Positions 8,956 to 17,579 of a stretch of 64,000 bases of DNA are shown here, piece by piece (the stretch's first letter is position 1; each line of letters starts with the position of its first letter). Source of the stretch: an uncultured Sinobacteraceae bacterium. GTDB lineage: Bacteria > Pseudomonadota > Gammaproteobacteria > Nevskiales > Nevskiaceae. The stretch lies in NCBI GenBank assembly GCA_903822975.1, contig CAIJRD010000008.1, forward strand, positions 94,098 through 158,097, read 5' to 3'. The notes beneath the pieces are model-generated. The model saw only the letters and a list, made by a program, of their open reading frames with translations, was not told where the DNA came from and made no database searches. The position numbers and the translations under genes were made by a program.

Positions 8956-10707
8956 ATGACGTTCGATCGATCCCAGCCACGAGGGCGCGCGCAACTGCGG
9001 CTTGGTGCTGCAGCGCTGCTGGTGTTCGCCACGAGTTCTGCCTTTGCCGCAGCGGCCGAGCCGCACGCGGCAGCGAAGCCACGCACGACATCGCATGAAA
9101 ACGCGGCGCTGACGCGCGCGCTGCAGCGGCGCCTGCAAACGATCGTCGTGATCTACGCCGAGAACCGCAGCTTCGACAATCTCTACGGCAACTTCTCGGG
9201 TGCTGCTGGCCTCAACGAAGTGATCGATGCCGACGGCAAACCTTTGCCGACTTACATTCCGCAGAAGGATCGCGACGGCACGCTGCTGGCAACGCTGCCA
9301 CAAACCTGGGGTGGGGTCACCGCCGCCGGTGAAGCGCCGGTGGTCACGCAGGCGCAGAGCGCCGGCTTGCCGAATGCGCCGTTCGCGATTGAATCCGCGT
9401 TTGCGACGGCGGCCGGCGCGCCGCTCTCCAGTGCTGGCGTCACGCGCGATCTGGTTCACCGCTTCTACGAAAACCAGATGGAGATCGACGGCGGCAGCAA
9501 CGACGGTTTCGCCGCGTGGTCGAATGCCGGCGGCCTTGCACTCGGCCACTTCGACCATCACCGTTCGGCGCTGTACCAACTGGCGCAGCGCTATGTGCTG
9601 GCAGATCACTTTTTTCAGGGCGCGTTCGGCGGCTCGTTCCTGAATCACCAGTATCTGATCTGTGCCTGCGCGCCGGAATATCCGCATGCCGATGCGCCGG
9701 CGAGCGGCGCGCACCCGAGCATCACGCAACTCGATCGCGACGCAGACGGTGCTTACCTGCCGCGGCTTACGACGAGTGCGAAATCACCCGCATCGGCTCT
9801 GGCCGGGCCGCCGAATTACGTTGCAACCGGCACCATCAGCCCCGACAACTATTTCGGCGATCAGCGCTACTACGCCGTCAACACGATGCAGCCGGCGTAT
9901 CAGCCGAGCGGCGTGGTGCCGGCCGACGCCGAACATCTGGCGTATGCGAAGCCGTCGGACGACACCACGCTACCGCCGCTGACGCACGCCACTATCGGCG
10001 ATCTGCTGAGTGCGGCCGGCGTGCGCTGGAAATGGTACGCAGGCGCATGGAATGCCGCAGTGGCCGACGGTGAGCAGGCGCCCGATGCGACGCGCCGCGT
10101 GATCTACACGCCGTCCGCGCCGCGCGGCACACCCGACTTCCAGCCGCACCACGCGCCGTTCAACTACTACGCCGCGTTCGATCCGCTGACGCAGGCCGAC
10201 GCGCGGCGCGCGCACCTGCAGGATTACGAAGACCTGCTGCGCGATCTGCATGCGGGCACGCTGCCGGCGGTCGCGTTCTACAAGCCGCAGGGCAATCTCA
10301 ATCAGCACGAGGGCTATGCCAATCTCGACGACGGCGATCGCCATATCGCCGAACTCGTGCGGCAACTTCAAGCAAGCCCGCAATGGCCGCACATGCTGAT
10401 CGTGATCACCTACGACGAGTTCGGCGGCGTCTGGGATCACGTGGCACCGCCGCAAGGCGATCTGCTCGGACCCGGCACGCGCATTCCGGCAATCTTGATT
10501 TCGCCGTATACGCGGCGCGGTGGTGTCGATCACACGCCGTACGACACCGCCTCGATCCTGCGGCTGATCACGCGCCGCTTTGGACTACCGAGCCTCGACG
10601 GCATTCTCGCTCGCGATGCCGCGCTGCAATCGCACGGCGCGCCACCAATGGGCGATCTGACGGCGGCGCTGAACCTGGGTACGAAGCAGCGACACCAAGT
10701 GCATTGA
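8956..10707 (+). CDS. AcpA-like acid phosphatase/phosphoesterase
   Basis: Protein of 583 aa starting at the ATG at 8956, 11 bases after the previous stop codon. The N-terminus (RAQLRLGAAALLVFATSSAFA) is a Sec-type signal peptide, unlike the Tat lipoprotein signal of its neighbour. YAENRSFDNLYG near residue 70 and TYDEFGGVWDHVAPP near residue 490 place it in PF04185, closer to acid phosphatase AcpA than to the short phospholipases. The two adjacent family members have different export signals, so they probably act at different envelope positions. No regulator is adjacent. The stop codon lies inside an inverted repeat that could end the transcript. Confidence 0.86.
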   Translation: MTFDRSQPRGRAQLRLGAAALLVFATSSAFAAAAEPHAAAKPRTTSHENAALTRALQRRLQTIVVIYAENRSFDNLYGNFSGAAGLNEVIDADGKPLPTYIPQKDRDGTLLATLPQTWGGVTAAGEAPVVTQAQSAGLPNAPFAIESAFATAAGAPLSSAGVTRDLVHRFYENQMEIDGGSNDGFAAWSNAGGLALGHFDHHRSALYQLAQRYVLADHFFQGAFGGSFLNHQYLICACAPEYPHADAPASGAHPSITQLDRDADGAYLPRLTTSAKSPASALAGPPNYVATGTISPDNYFGDQRYYAVNTMQPAYQPSGVVPADAEHLAYAKPSDDTTLPPLTHATIGDLLSAAGVRWKWYAGAWNAAVADGEQAPDATRRVIYTPSAPRGTPDFQPHHAPFNYYAAFDPLTQADARRAHLQDYEDLLRDLHAGTLPAVAFYKPQGNLNQHEGYANLDDGDRHIAELVRQLQASPQWPHMLIVITYDEFGGVWDHVAPPQGDLLGPGTRIPAILISPYTRRGGVDHTPYDTASILRLITRRFGLPSLDGILARDAALQSHGAPPMGDLTAALNLGTKQRHQVH

Positions 10708-10736
10708 TCGAAGCGTTGCTCGCGCGGTTCGATCAA
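10704..10736 (+). terminator. Inverted repeat at end of phosphoesterase operon
   Basis: A perfect 9-bp inverted repeat, TTGATCGAA (10704-10712) and TTCGATCAA (10728-10736), with a 15-base loop, overlaps the stop codon of the preceding gene. The absence of a T-run makes it a possible but not certain terminator. Confidence 0.4.
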
Positions 10737-10876
10737 GGCTTCGGCGATACGCTACATCCGTAGATCGGATCGTAGCGCCAAGGCGTCGATGCGCTGCGAG
10801 TCGAGTGCGTTGATCCGCAGCACGGATCGCCTGTTCTGAAACGAACCCTGCGCGACGCCGTTGACCAACTCGGGGC

Positions 10877-11377
10877 TTACGCGGCCGACGGCTCGACGTG
10901 CTGCGGCGGCGTTACGCCGTCGTCGAAGAATTGCAGCGATACCGAGTTCATGCAGTAGCGCAGTCCAGTCGGCTTCGGGCCGTCTTCGAACACGTGGCCG
11001 AGGTGCGAGTCGCAGCGCGCGCAGCGATTCTCGACGCGGAACATGCCGTAGCTGCGGTCTTCAATATCCCTGACGTGCGCGGCGTCCACCGGCGCGAAGA
11101 AGCTCGGCCAGCCGGTGCCGGAATTGAATTTGGCCTTGGAGCTGAACAAGGGCAGACCACACAGACGGCAGGCGTAAACGCCTTCGCGCTTGTTGTCGAG
11201 CAGGCCGCCACAGAATGCCGGCTCGGTGCCCTGGCTCAGCAGCACGCGCCGCTCTTCTCCGGTCAAGCCCTTCGCCAGTTCCGCGCGCGTTGCCGCACTC
11301 AAGGGGCGCAGATCGTAACCGCTGGCGGACTGCGCGCGCGTGTTTCCGGCGACGCTGGCAACTTCATTCATCTTCAT
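10877..11377 (-). CDS. msrB: Peptide-methionine (R)-S-oxide reductase MsrB
   Basis: Protein of 166 aa. AGGAG lies six bases before the ATG at 11377. The MsrB fold is shown by FNSGTGWPSF and the catalytic RYCMNS near the C-terminus, with the zinc cysteines in CRLC and CARC. It reduces the R-epimer of methionine sulfoxide in proteins using thioredoxin. No signal peptide is apparent, so it should be cytoplasmic. The msrA gene lies upstream on the same strand, giving repair of both epimers from one locus. Confidence 0.95.
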   Translation of the reverse strand: MKMNEVASVAGNTRAQSASGYDLRPLSAATRAELAKGLTGEERRVLLSQGTEPAFCGGLLDNKREGVYACRLCGLPLFSSKAKFNSGTGWPSFFAPVDAAHVRDIEDRSYGMFRVENRCARCDSHLGHVFEDGPKPTGLRYCMNSVSLQFFDDGVTPPQHVEPSAA

Positions 11378-11502
11378 CGACTGCTCCTGGGTACAGGCTG
11401 CATCACATGGTTCATTGGCCGCATGCTGAGCCGGCCGTCATAGCGCATTCAAGGTCGCCGCGACGATCGGCTGTTTCTGCGGACTCCATCTGCACGCGCG
11501 TT

Positions 11503-11558
11503 ACTGGCGCCACGTAACTTGCGAGACGTGACTGGCACCACGTCACTGGCGCCCCGTT
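11503..11558. repeat. 14-bp tandem repeat after msrA
   Basis: Four units of 14 bases starting at 11503, 11517, 11531 and 11545 follow the form ACTGGCNCCACGTN; the second unit is the most diverged. The array begins right at the msrA stop codon (on the minus strand) and lies between msrA and msrB. Confidence 0.7.
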
Positions 11559-12183
11559 ACTTACGTAGGTACTCGCCGTATTTCTGCTTCAGCTTTTCGA
11601 CCTTCGGCGTCGACACGCCAGCGATGTACGGCTGATTCGGATGCAGCTCGGCGTAGTTCTGGTGGTAGGCCTCGGCGTTGTAGAATGCTTTCAAAGGCAC
11701 CACTTCGGTCACGATCGGCTGCGTGTAGACGCCGGCCTTGCCGAGCTGCTCGATATACGCTCGCGCGACCTCGGCCTGCGCCTCGCTCTCGAAGAAAATC
11801 GCGGAACGATACTGGCGGCCGTGATCGTTGCCCTGACGATTCAGCTGCGTCGGATCGTGCGCCACCGAGAAGAAGATCTTCAGCAACCGCCCATAGCTGA
11901 TCCGGCTCGGGTCATATTCGATCTTCACCACTTCGGCATGATCGGTACGACCGCTGCAGACGGTTTCGTAGTCGGCGGTGGTCGCGGTTCCGCCGCTGTA
12001 GCCGGAGGTCAGCGACAGCACGCCGTCGAGTTGCTTGAACACCGCTTCCACGCACCAGAAACAGCCGGCGGCGAACACCGCGGTCTGCGGGCTGGCGGCG
12101 GCAGCGAGATCGCGCGCCGGGTCCGGAAAGGCGCCCTTGCCGGTGGCGCGGCTGGCGCCGGGTAAATCGCAGCTCAGATCCAT
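11557..12183 (-). CDS. msrA: Peptide-methionine (S)-S-oxide reductase MsrA
   Basis: Protein of 208 aa. AGGAGA precedes the ATG at 12183 on the minus strand. The catalytic motif AAGCFWCVEAVF, with the nucleophilic Cys in GCFWC, and the substrate-binding block SGYSGG identify MsrA, which reduces methionine-S-sulfoxide. The roughly 30-residue N-terminal extension has no clear signal peptide. It is followed on the same strand by msrB across a 180-base gap that contains a short tandem array. Confidence 0.95.
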   Translation of the reverse strand: MDLSCDLPGASRATGKGAFPDPARDLAAAASPQTAVFAAGCFWCVEAVFKQLDGVLSLTSGYSGGTATTADYETVCSGRTDHAEVVKIEYDPSRISYGRLLKIFFSVAHDPTQLNRQGNDHGRQYRSAIFFESEAQAEVARAYIEQLGKAGVYTQPIVTEVVPLKAFYNAEAYHQNYAELHPNQPYIAGVSTPKVEKLKQKYGEYLRK

Positions 12184-12542
12184 TTCGTTTCTCCTGGTTC
12201 GAAGGCAGGCCCCGCGAAGGCTTCGGCGGGCACCGCATGGGCTTCAATATTGGAACGCTATCTGAAAAGAAAAGTCCTCGCGCGTCTGTACCTCTGCGTT
12301 CGGCTTTGATGTTCAGGCATACGAGGGCACTCCAAGCTGACGCACGCGTCAGCCGTCTGGCCCTGCGGACATCGCTGCACGTCGGTGCAGCACTGCCTTT
12401 TTACAAGCGATTGGCGCAATAATTCAGGTATCCAGCGCGGGACCACCCGGCGGACCGATCGATAGCCGGGCCCTTGAGCCGCGGGCTCGAACGGCAAGCA
12501 TCGGCATCCAGAAAAAACAGTGCGGTTCAGGAGAGACATCAG
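12184..12542. other. Divergent intergenic region between msrA and the CocE hydrolase
   Basis: About 360 bases that must contain the promoters of the divergent msrA and CocE-type genes. I could not identify a convincing promoter or operator. Only the ribosome sites at both ends are clear (AGGAGA for msrA; AGGAGAG at 12529-12535 for the hydrolase). Confidence 0.4.
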
Positions 12543-14507
12543 GTGAAGACCCAATCCAAGCTTCAGTTCTGCGCGCTCGCGCTCGGCGCCAGCGCCACGC
12601 TGTTGCTGGCCTTTGTCGCCGGCTGCAGCGGCAGCAGCTCGGTCGGCAGCGAGAACGCCAACGGCGCCGAGTCCGCCCAATGGACCACGCTCGGCACCCG
12701 CGGCAGCACGAGCCAGGCGGATACGCCGATCACCAGCAATGCGGATGCGCAGTGGACCGACTACAACCCGGACAACCTGTATCCGAATACGGTCACCGAC
12801 AATAACCAGTTCATCACGATGGCGGATGGCGTGAAGCTCGCGGTGAGCGTCACGCTGCCGGCCGACGCTTCGGGCAAGGCGATTCCCGGCAAGTTTCCGG
12901 TGGTGCTGACGCAGACCGGCTACAACAAGGATGTCGGCGCGTTCGTGCCGGCACTCGGCGGCGCCAACCCGTATCTGGTGCGGCACGGTTATGCGCACGT
13001 GGTGGTCGACACGCGCGGCACCGGCCGCTCCGAAGGTGAATGGACCGCCTTCGGTCCGATCGAGCAGGCCGACTACTACCCCACCGTCGACTGGGCGGCG
13101 ACGCAGTCGTTCAGCGACGGTCGTGTGGCGCTCTATGGCGCCTCGCTGCTGGCGATCACCGCGCTGATCACCGCGGAGAAGCAGCATCCGGCGGTGAAGG
13201 CCGCGTTTCCGATCGTGCCGATGGCCGACGGTTATCGCGACATCGTCTTCACCGGCGGCCAGGTCAACGTCGGCTTCATTCCGCTGTGGCTGGCGCTGGT
13301 CACCGGCCTGAGCGTGCTCGACTTCTCGTTCTACCAGGACCCGGCGGAAGCGCTGCAGGCGGAACTCGAACATGTGCTCGGCGCGGTGGCCAACTTCCAG
13401 GTGCCGACACTGCTGCGCGCCGTCGCCGGCGACCCCAACACGGTGTACGACGGCCAGTTCTGGACCGATCGCTCGCCGATCGAAAACAACGCGAAGATCC
13501 AGATCCCGACCTTCATCGTCGGCGGCCTGCACGACATCTTCCAGCGTGGCGAACCGCTGCTGTACGAAGCGCTGAAGAACCGCAATCCGACCAAGCTGCT
13601 GCTCGGACCGTGGACGCATATCCAGGCGGCGACGGGTCAAGGTCTGCCGGTCGACGGCGTGCCGGTGCTCGATCACATCGCGCTACAGTGGTTCGATCAA
13701 TACGAGAAGGGCATGAGTGTCGGCGCCGATCGCCTGCCGAACGTCACCCAGTATCTCTACGGCCAGGGCCATTTCGTCACGACCACCGACTGGCCGCATC
13801 CGCTGGCCAGCGCCGCGCGCTACTATTTGCATAGCGACAACAGCCTCAGCACGACGGCACCGTCGACCGGCGACGCGCCGCTGAAAGTCGCACAGGAGCC
13901 GCTCGAGGGCATCTGTTCGGCCAGCACCGCGCAATGGACCGCCGGCCTGATCGGTCTGGTGCCGCTGCCCTGCTTCAGCTACGACAACGCCAGCGAACGC
14001 CTCGCGCAGAAATACGAAACGCCGGTGTTGACCGAGGACCTCTACATCAACGGCCCGATCGAGGCCGATGTCTGGATCTCGACCACTGCGGCCGATGCCG
14101 GCGTGATCGTGCGGGTCGACGATGTCGACGAAAAAGGTGCGGCGTTCGCGCTGACCAACGGCCTGCTGACCGCCTCGTTCCGCGCCGTCGACAGCAGCCG
14201 CACGCGCACGCTGGATGGCGCGTCGATCCAGCCCTGGCATCCGTTCACCAAGGCGAGTCTGCAGCCGGTCGGCGCCGGCAATCTGGTCGAACTCAATGTC
14301 GAAGTGTTTCCGACCAGCGCGGTGATCAAGGCCGGCCACAAGCTGCGCATCGCCGTCGGCGCCAGCGACTTCCCGCACGGACTGCCGCCGATTCCGAGCC
14401 TGCTGCAATCGATCCTCGGCGTGCTGACGATCTACAGCGACGCCGCGCATCCTTCGAGCGTGGTGCTGCCGGTCGTGCCGCTGTCGGCGATTCCGACTGC
14501 GAGCTGA
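12543..14507 (+). CDS. CocE/NonD-type (X-Pro dipeptidyl-peptidase family) lipoprotein hydrolase
   Basis: Protein of 654 aa. The start is taken as GTG at 12543 because AGGAGAG lies seven bases upstream and the N-terminus then forms a compact lipoprotein signal (LLLAFVAGCSG). The peptidase S15/CocE fold is indicated by MADGVKLAVSV, the DTRGTGRSEGEW block, the nucleophile region ALYGASLLA (Ser), the acid in GGLHDIF and the His in GPWTH. The C-terminal half is the jelly-roll X-Pro domain (YINGPIEADVWIST, GHKLRIAVG). It should be an envelope-anchored ester or amide hydrolase; the substrate is unknown. A clear paralogue lies at 58487-60424, and both sit near AcpA-type phosphoesterases. Confidence 0.87.
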   Translation: MKTQSKLQFCALALGASATLLLAFVAGCSGSSSVGSENANGAESAQWTTLGTRGSTSQADTPITSNADAQWTDYNPDNLYPNTVTDNNQFITMADGVKLAVSVTLPADASGKAIPGKFPVVLTQTGYNKDVGAFVPALGGANPYLVRHGYAHVVVDTRGTGRSEGEWTAFGPIEQADYYPTVDWAATQSFSDGRVALYGASLLAITALITAEKQHPAVKAAFPIVPMADGYRDIVFTGGQVNVGFIPLWLALVTGLSVLDFSFYQDPAEALQAELEHVLGAVANFQVPTLLRAVAGDPNTVYDGQFWTDRSPIENNAKIQIPTFIVGGLHDIFQRGEPLLYEALKNRNPTKLLLGPWTHIQAATGQGLPVDGVPVLDHIALQWFDQYEKGMSVGADRLPNVTQYLYGQGHFVTTTDWPHPLASAARYYLHSDNSLSTTAPSTGDAPLKVAQEPLEGICSASTAQWTAGLIGLVPLPCFSYDNASERLAQKYETPVLTEDLYINGPIEADVWISTTAADAGVIVRVDDVDEKGAAFALTNGLLTASFRAVDSSRTRTLDGASIQPWHPFTKASLQPVGAGNLVELNVEVFPTSAVIKAGHKLRIAVGASDFPHGLPPIPSLLQSILGVLTIYSDAAHPSSVVLPVVPLSAIPTAS

Positions 14508-14691
14508 GCGCCAAGCCGAGCCGCAGGCTTGCACTGATCGAATCGACGCTGAACGAACCCGCGCGCTGCGAATCGGCGCGCGGACGCCAGGCAAATGCGG
14601 GCACTGAACAAACCGGCGCGCTGAGAATTCGCGCGCCGGCCATCAAGCGATAAGACCGCCACCGGCGGTCGCACCGTAGCCTTCAGCGCAC

Positions 14692-14808
14692 GACGTCGAC
14701 ACATGACGTCGACACATGAAGTCGACACACGCAGTCGACGCACGACATCGACACACGACGCTGACACACGACATCTACACACGACGCTGACGCACGACGC
14801 TGACGCCC
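14692..14808. repeat. 13-bp tandem repeat, nine units
   Basis: Nine consecutive 13-base units run from 14692 to 14808, each of the form GACGTCGACACAT with drift toward GACGCTGACGCAC. The drift is directional along the array. The 13-base period excludes an in-frame peptide repeat. The array lies between the convergent CocE-type hydrolase and M28 peptidase genes. The bases before it, 14508-14691, hold nothing I recognise. Confidence 0.85.
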
Positions 14809-14852
14809 GAGCCGCCGCAGCGGATCACGCGGACGGCATCCGCCAATCCCGA

Positions 14853-17414
14853 TCAGTGCGCGTCGGCCGCCGGTGCAAGCATCTGCGTGGCGCGATCCAG
14901 TTGTGCGCTGTAGGCGGCGAGCGTGGTCGCGGTGATGCCGGCATAGCGTGCGGCTTCGTCCCAGCGGCGTTGTTCGATCGCTTCGCGCACACCCGGCATG
15001 GTCTTCACGCCGTAGCCGGTGTAGAAGCCCGGTGCGTAAAGCAGATGTCGATACCATTCGCGACCCGGCAGGCCTTCAGCACTGGTGAGCTTCTGTTCCA
15101 GGCCCTGCAGCAGCTGATCGAGCTGCGCGCGTTCGATGCGATGATCGGGCGCGGCCATGGTGCTGGCATAGGCCTGGTCGTAAGCGGCGGCGCTGGTTTG
15201 CAGTTGCTTGACGGCGGCATCGAGTGCGGCGAAATCGATCGCAGGAACTTCGGACTCACGCTCCGGCGGCTGCACCCTGCGGGTCGGATCGGCGTCGAGC
15301 ACGAAGGCATTCTCATCGAGCAGCTTGTTCAGCTTGAGCGCGTGTTCGCGTTCGTTGTCGGCGAGCTTGTGCAGTTCCTGCACGTAGTCGGCGACGGTGC
15401 TGGCAAGGGCTGCAAACTGCATCGGCAACACGTCCGCATCGGCGACGCGCAACATCGTGTGGCCGATGGTCTGCGACAGCGCGAGGCCGTATTCGAACTT
15501 CGGATCGCCGAAGCGCAGGTAGTGCTCGAAGTCGTCGTAGATCGAGTGATAGATACCCGCCTCGTCGTTCTCGCCGCTGTAGTACAGATCCAGCGAGGAG
15601 ATACCGAGATGCTGCAGGAATGGCGAGAAGTCCGAACCGGAGCCGAGCGCATCGAGCGGCACGTCGCCGCCGGCGGCGAGCTTGGCGGCGCGCGTCTTGT
15701 CGTCATCCTTGCTACTGCCGTAGGTCTCGACACGTTGATGCGCGCGCTGACGTTCGAGCACGCTGACGCCGGTCTCCGGATCGCGCACGCCTGCGGCGAT
15801 TTCGTTCACCAGATGTTGATACGGATGACTGCCGCCCGCGCTCAGATAGCCGCGCGCGTTGGTATCGGAGTTGATGTACAACACCGCCTTCTTCTGCAAT
15901 TCGGCCGCGTGCGCCTCGGCCCATTCGGTGGAACCGAGCAGGCCTGGCTCTTCCGCATCCCAGCTGGCATAGACCAGCGTGCGCTTGGGACGCCAGCCGC
16001 TCTTGTGCAGCGCGCCGATTGCCTTGGCCTCTTCGAGCAGCGCCACATTGCCGGAGAGCGGATCCCAGGTGCCGAACACCCAGCCGTCGTGATGATTGCC
16101 GCGAATCACCCATTCGTTCGGCAACTCGCTGCCGCGCATTTTCGCGACGACGTCATAGATCGGCTTCAACGACCAGTCGCTCTTCAACTTCAGATGAACC
16201 TGCGCCGCACCACCACCGATGTGATAGGTGATCGGCAATCCGCCGCGCCAGTCCTTCGGTGCGACCGGGCCGTCGAGCGCCGCGAGCAGGGGTTGCGCAT
16301 CGGCGTACGAGATCGGCAGCACCGGAATTTTCAGGATGGTTTTCGCATCCGCAATCGCCAGTCGCTTGGCGTTCTTGGTCGCGCCGATGTCCGGCGTCAG
16401 CGGATCGCCGGACGCCACCGGAATATCCAGCACCGAGCCACGCTGCACACCATCGGCCGGACGGAAGCCGCCTTTCGGATATACATCGCCGGCACCGTAA
16501 CCGTCGCCGCTCGGATCGGAATAAATCAGGCAGCCCACCGCGCCGTGTTCCTGCGCGAGTTTCGGCTTGAGCCCGCGCCAGCCACCGCCGTAGCGCGCGA
16601 TGGCGATCTTGCCCTTGACGTCGATGCCGCGCCGCGCGAGTTCCTTGTAGTCGTCCGGCATGCCTTGATTGACGTAGACCAGCGCGGCGGTGACATCACC
16701 ATCCGCGGCATAGACGTTGTACGGCGGCAGCGCGTTGGCGGTGTTGGCCGAACTCGCATCGCCGGCGACCGCCGGTTCCTTGAGCGCCGCGACGAAATGC
16801 GTCGGTGCGACCAGTTCGAGCTGCTCTTCGAGTGGTGTGGGATACAACACATAGAAGGTTTCGATCTGCGCGTCCCAGCCCCAGGACTTGAACTGCGCCA
16901 GCATGGTTTCGGCGTTGTGCTTGTCGTGCGCGGAGCCGACGTTGTTCGGCTGCGAACTCATGTCCTGCAGCCAGCTGCGCAAATCGGCCGCATCGAGCTG
17001 CGCGTCGAACTGCGCCTCCAGCGCCTGCTGTGCGGCGACGTGACCGCTGCTGTAGCCGAGCATGAGGTGTGCGGGTGTCTCAGCGACAGGGCTCGGCGGC
17101 GTCGCGGCGGCGGCGACCTGTGCGCTGGCGACAAGGGCGGCGGTGAACAGCAAGGTCCACGTCCGCTTCGCGGCGCTGTGCGGCCTGCGCTCGCGCGCGG
17201 CTGGTGAGGGCATCTGTACCGAAGCGCGCAGGGACGACCAGACTGTCGCAAGCCGCTGCGGTTGCGGTTGCGCATGAAGCTGCGCATGCGGCTGTACATG
17301 CGGTTGCGCATGCGGCTGTACGTGCGGTTGCGCATGCGGTTGTACAAGCAGTTGTGCATTCACTCGGTCGCTGGTCATGACGATCTCAGCATTGGGAACG
17401 CTTGAATGTCGCAT
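14853..17414 (-). CDS. M28 family metallopeptidase, glutamate carboxypeptidase II-like
   Basis: Protein of 853 aa from the ATG at 17414, which is preceded by GGAG at seven bases. An alternative ATG at 17213 would place a normal signal peptide (WTLLFTAALVASAQVAAA) near the N-terminus. The family blocks of dinuclear zinc peptidases resembling human GCPII are all present: GNHHDGWVFG and DPLSGN (His and Asp), SWDAEEPGLLGS (Glu pair), YINSDTN (Asp) and YHSIYDDFEH (His). A PA-type insert precedes them and a helical dimerisation domain follows. It probably removes C-terminal residues from peptides in the periplasm. With the longer start, the first 60 residues contain a Gln-Pro-His-Ala/Val repeat that is most unusual ahead of a signal sequence. 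Confidence 0.9.
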   Translation of the reverse strand: MRHSSVPNAEIVMTSDRVNAQLLVQPHAQPHVQPHAQPHVQPHAQLHAQPQPQRLATVWSSLRASVQMPSPAARERRPHSAAKRTWTLLFTAALVASAQVAAAATPPSPVAETPAHLMLGYSSGHVAAQQALEAQFDAQLDAADLRSWLQDMSSQPNNVGSAHDKHNAETMLAQFKSWGWDAQIETFYVLYPTPLEEQLELVAPTHFVAALKEPAVAGDASSANTANALPPYNVYAADGDVTAALVYVNQGMPDDYKELARRGIDVKGKIAIARYGGGWRGLKPKLAQEHGAVGCLIYSDPSGDGYGAGDVYPKGGFRPADGVQRGSVLDIPVASGDPLTPDIGATKNAKRLAIADAKTILKIPVLPISYADAQPLLAALDGPVAPKDWRGGLPITYHIGGGAAQVHLKLKSDWSLKPIYDVVAKMRGSELPNEWVIRGNHHDGWVFGTWDPLSGNVALLEEAKAIGALHKSGWRPKRTLVYASWDAEEPGLLGSTEWAEAHAAELQKKAVLYINSDTNARGYLSAGGSHPYQHLVNEIAAGVRDPETGVSVLERQRAHQRVETYGSSKDDDKTRAAKLAAGGDVPLDALGSGSDFSPFLQHLGISSLDLYYSGENDEAGIYHSIYDDFEHYLRFGDPKFEYGLALSQTIGHTMLRVADADVLPMQFAALASTVADYVQELHKLADNEREHALKLNKLLDENAFVLDADPTRRVQPPERESEVPAIDFAALDAAVKQLQTSAAAYDQAYASTMAAPDHRIERAQLDQLLQGLEQKLTSAEGLPGREWYRHLLYAPGFYTGYGVKTMPGVREAIEQRRWDEAARYAGITATTLAAYSAQLDRATQMLAPAADAH
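17258..17353. repeat. 12/24-bp tandem repeat in the N-terminal coding part of the M28 peptidase
   Basis: Units of the form GCGCATGCGGYT repeat every 12 bases, grouped into three near-identical 24-base units at 17282, 17306 and 17330. Translated on the minus strand they give alternating Gln-Pro-His-Ala and Gln-Pro-His-Val. They lie between the two possible start codons of the peptidase, so they may be either 5' leader or coding. Confidence 0.8.
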
Positions 17415-17579
17415 CGCGAGTCTCCGGATGTGGGTTACCGAACTATAGCCTGCGATGCCATGACGACTGCGCAGGCTCAGGCTGCCACGTGGCCCGTTGC
17501 CATGTGGCCAAGCTTGCGCGCGTACCCAAACTTGCCCGCATGCCCACGCGCAGAGTGCGCCTCGCGCAAGTCCGGCCGC

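Noticed and set aside
14703..17207. 834-codon plus-strand open frame opposite the M28 peptidase
   Set aside because: No recognisable motif; the zinc-ligand motifs are all on the minus strand.
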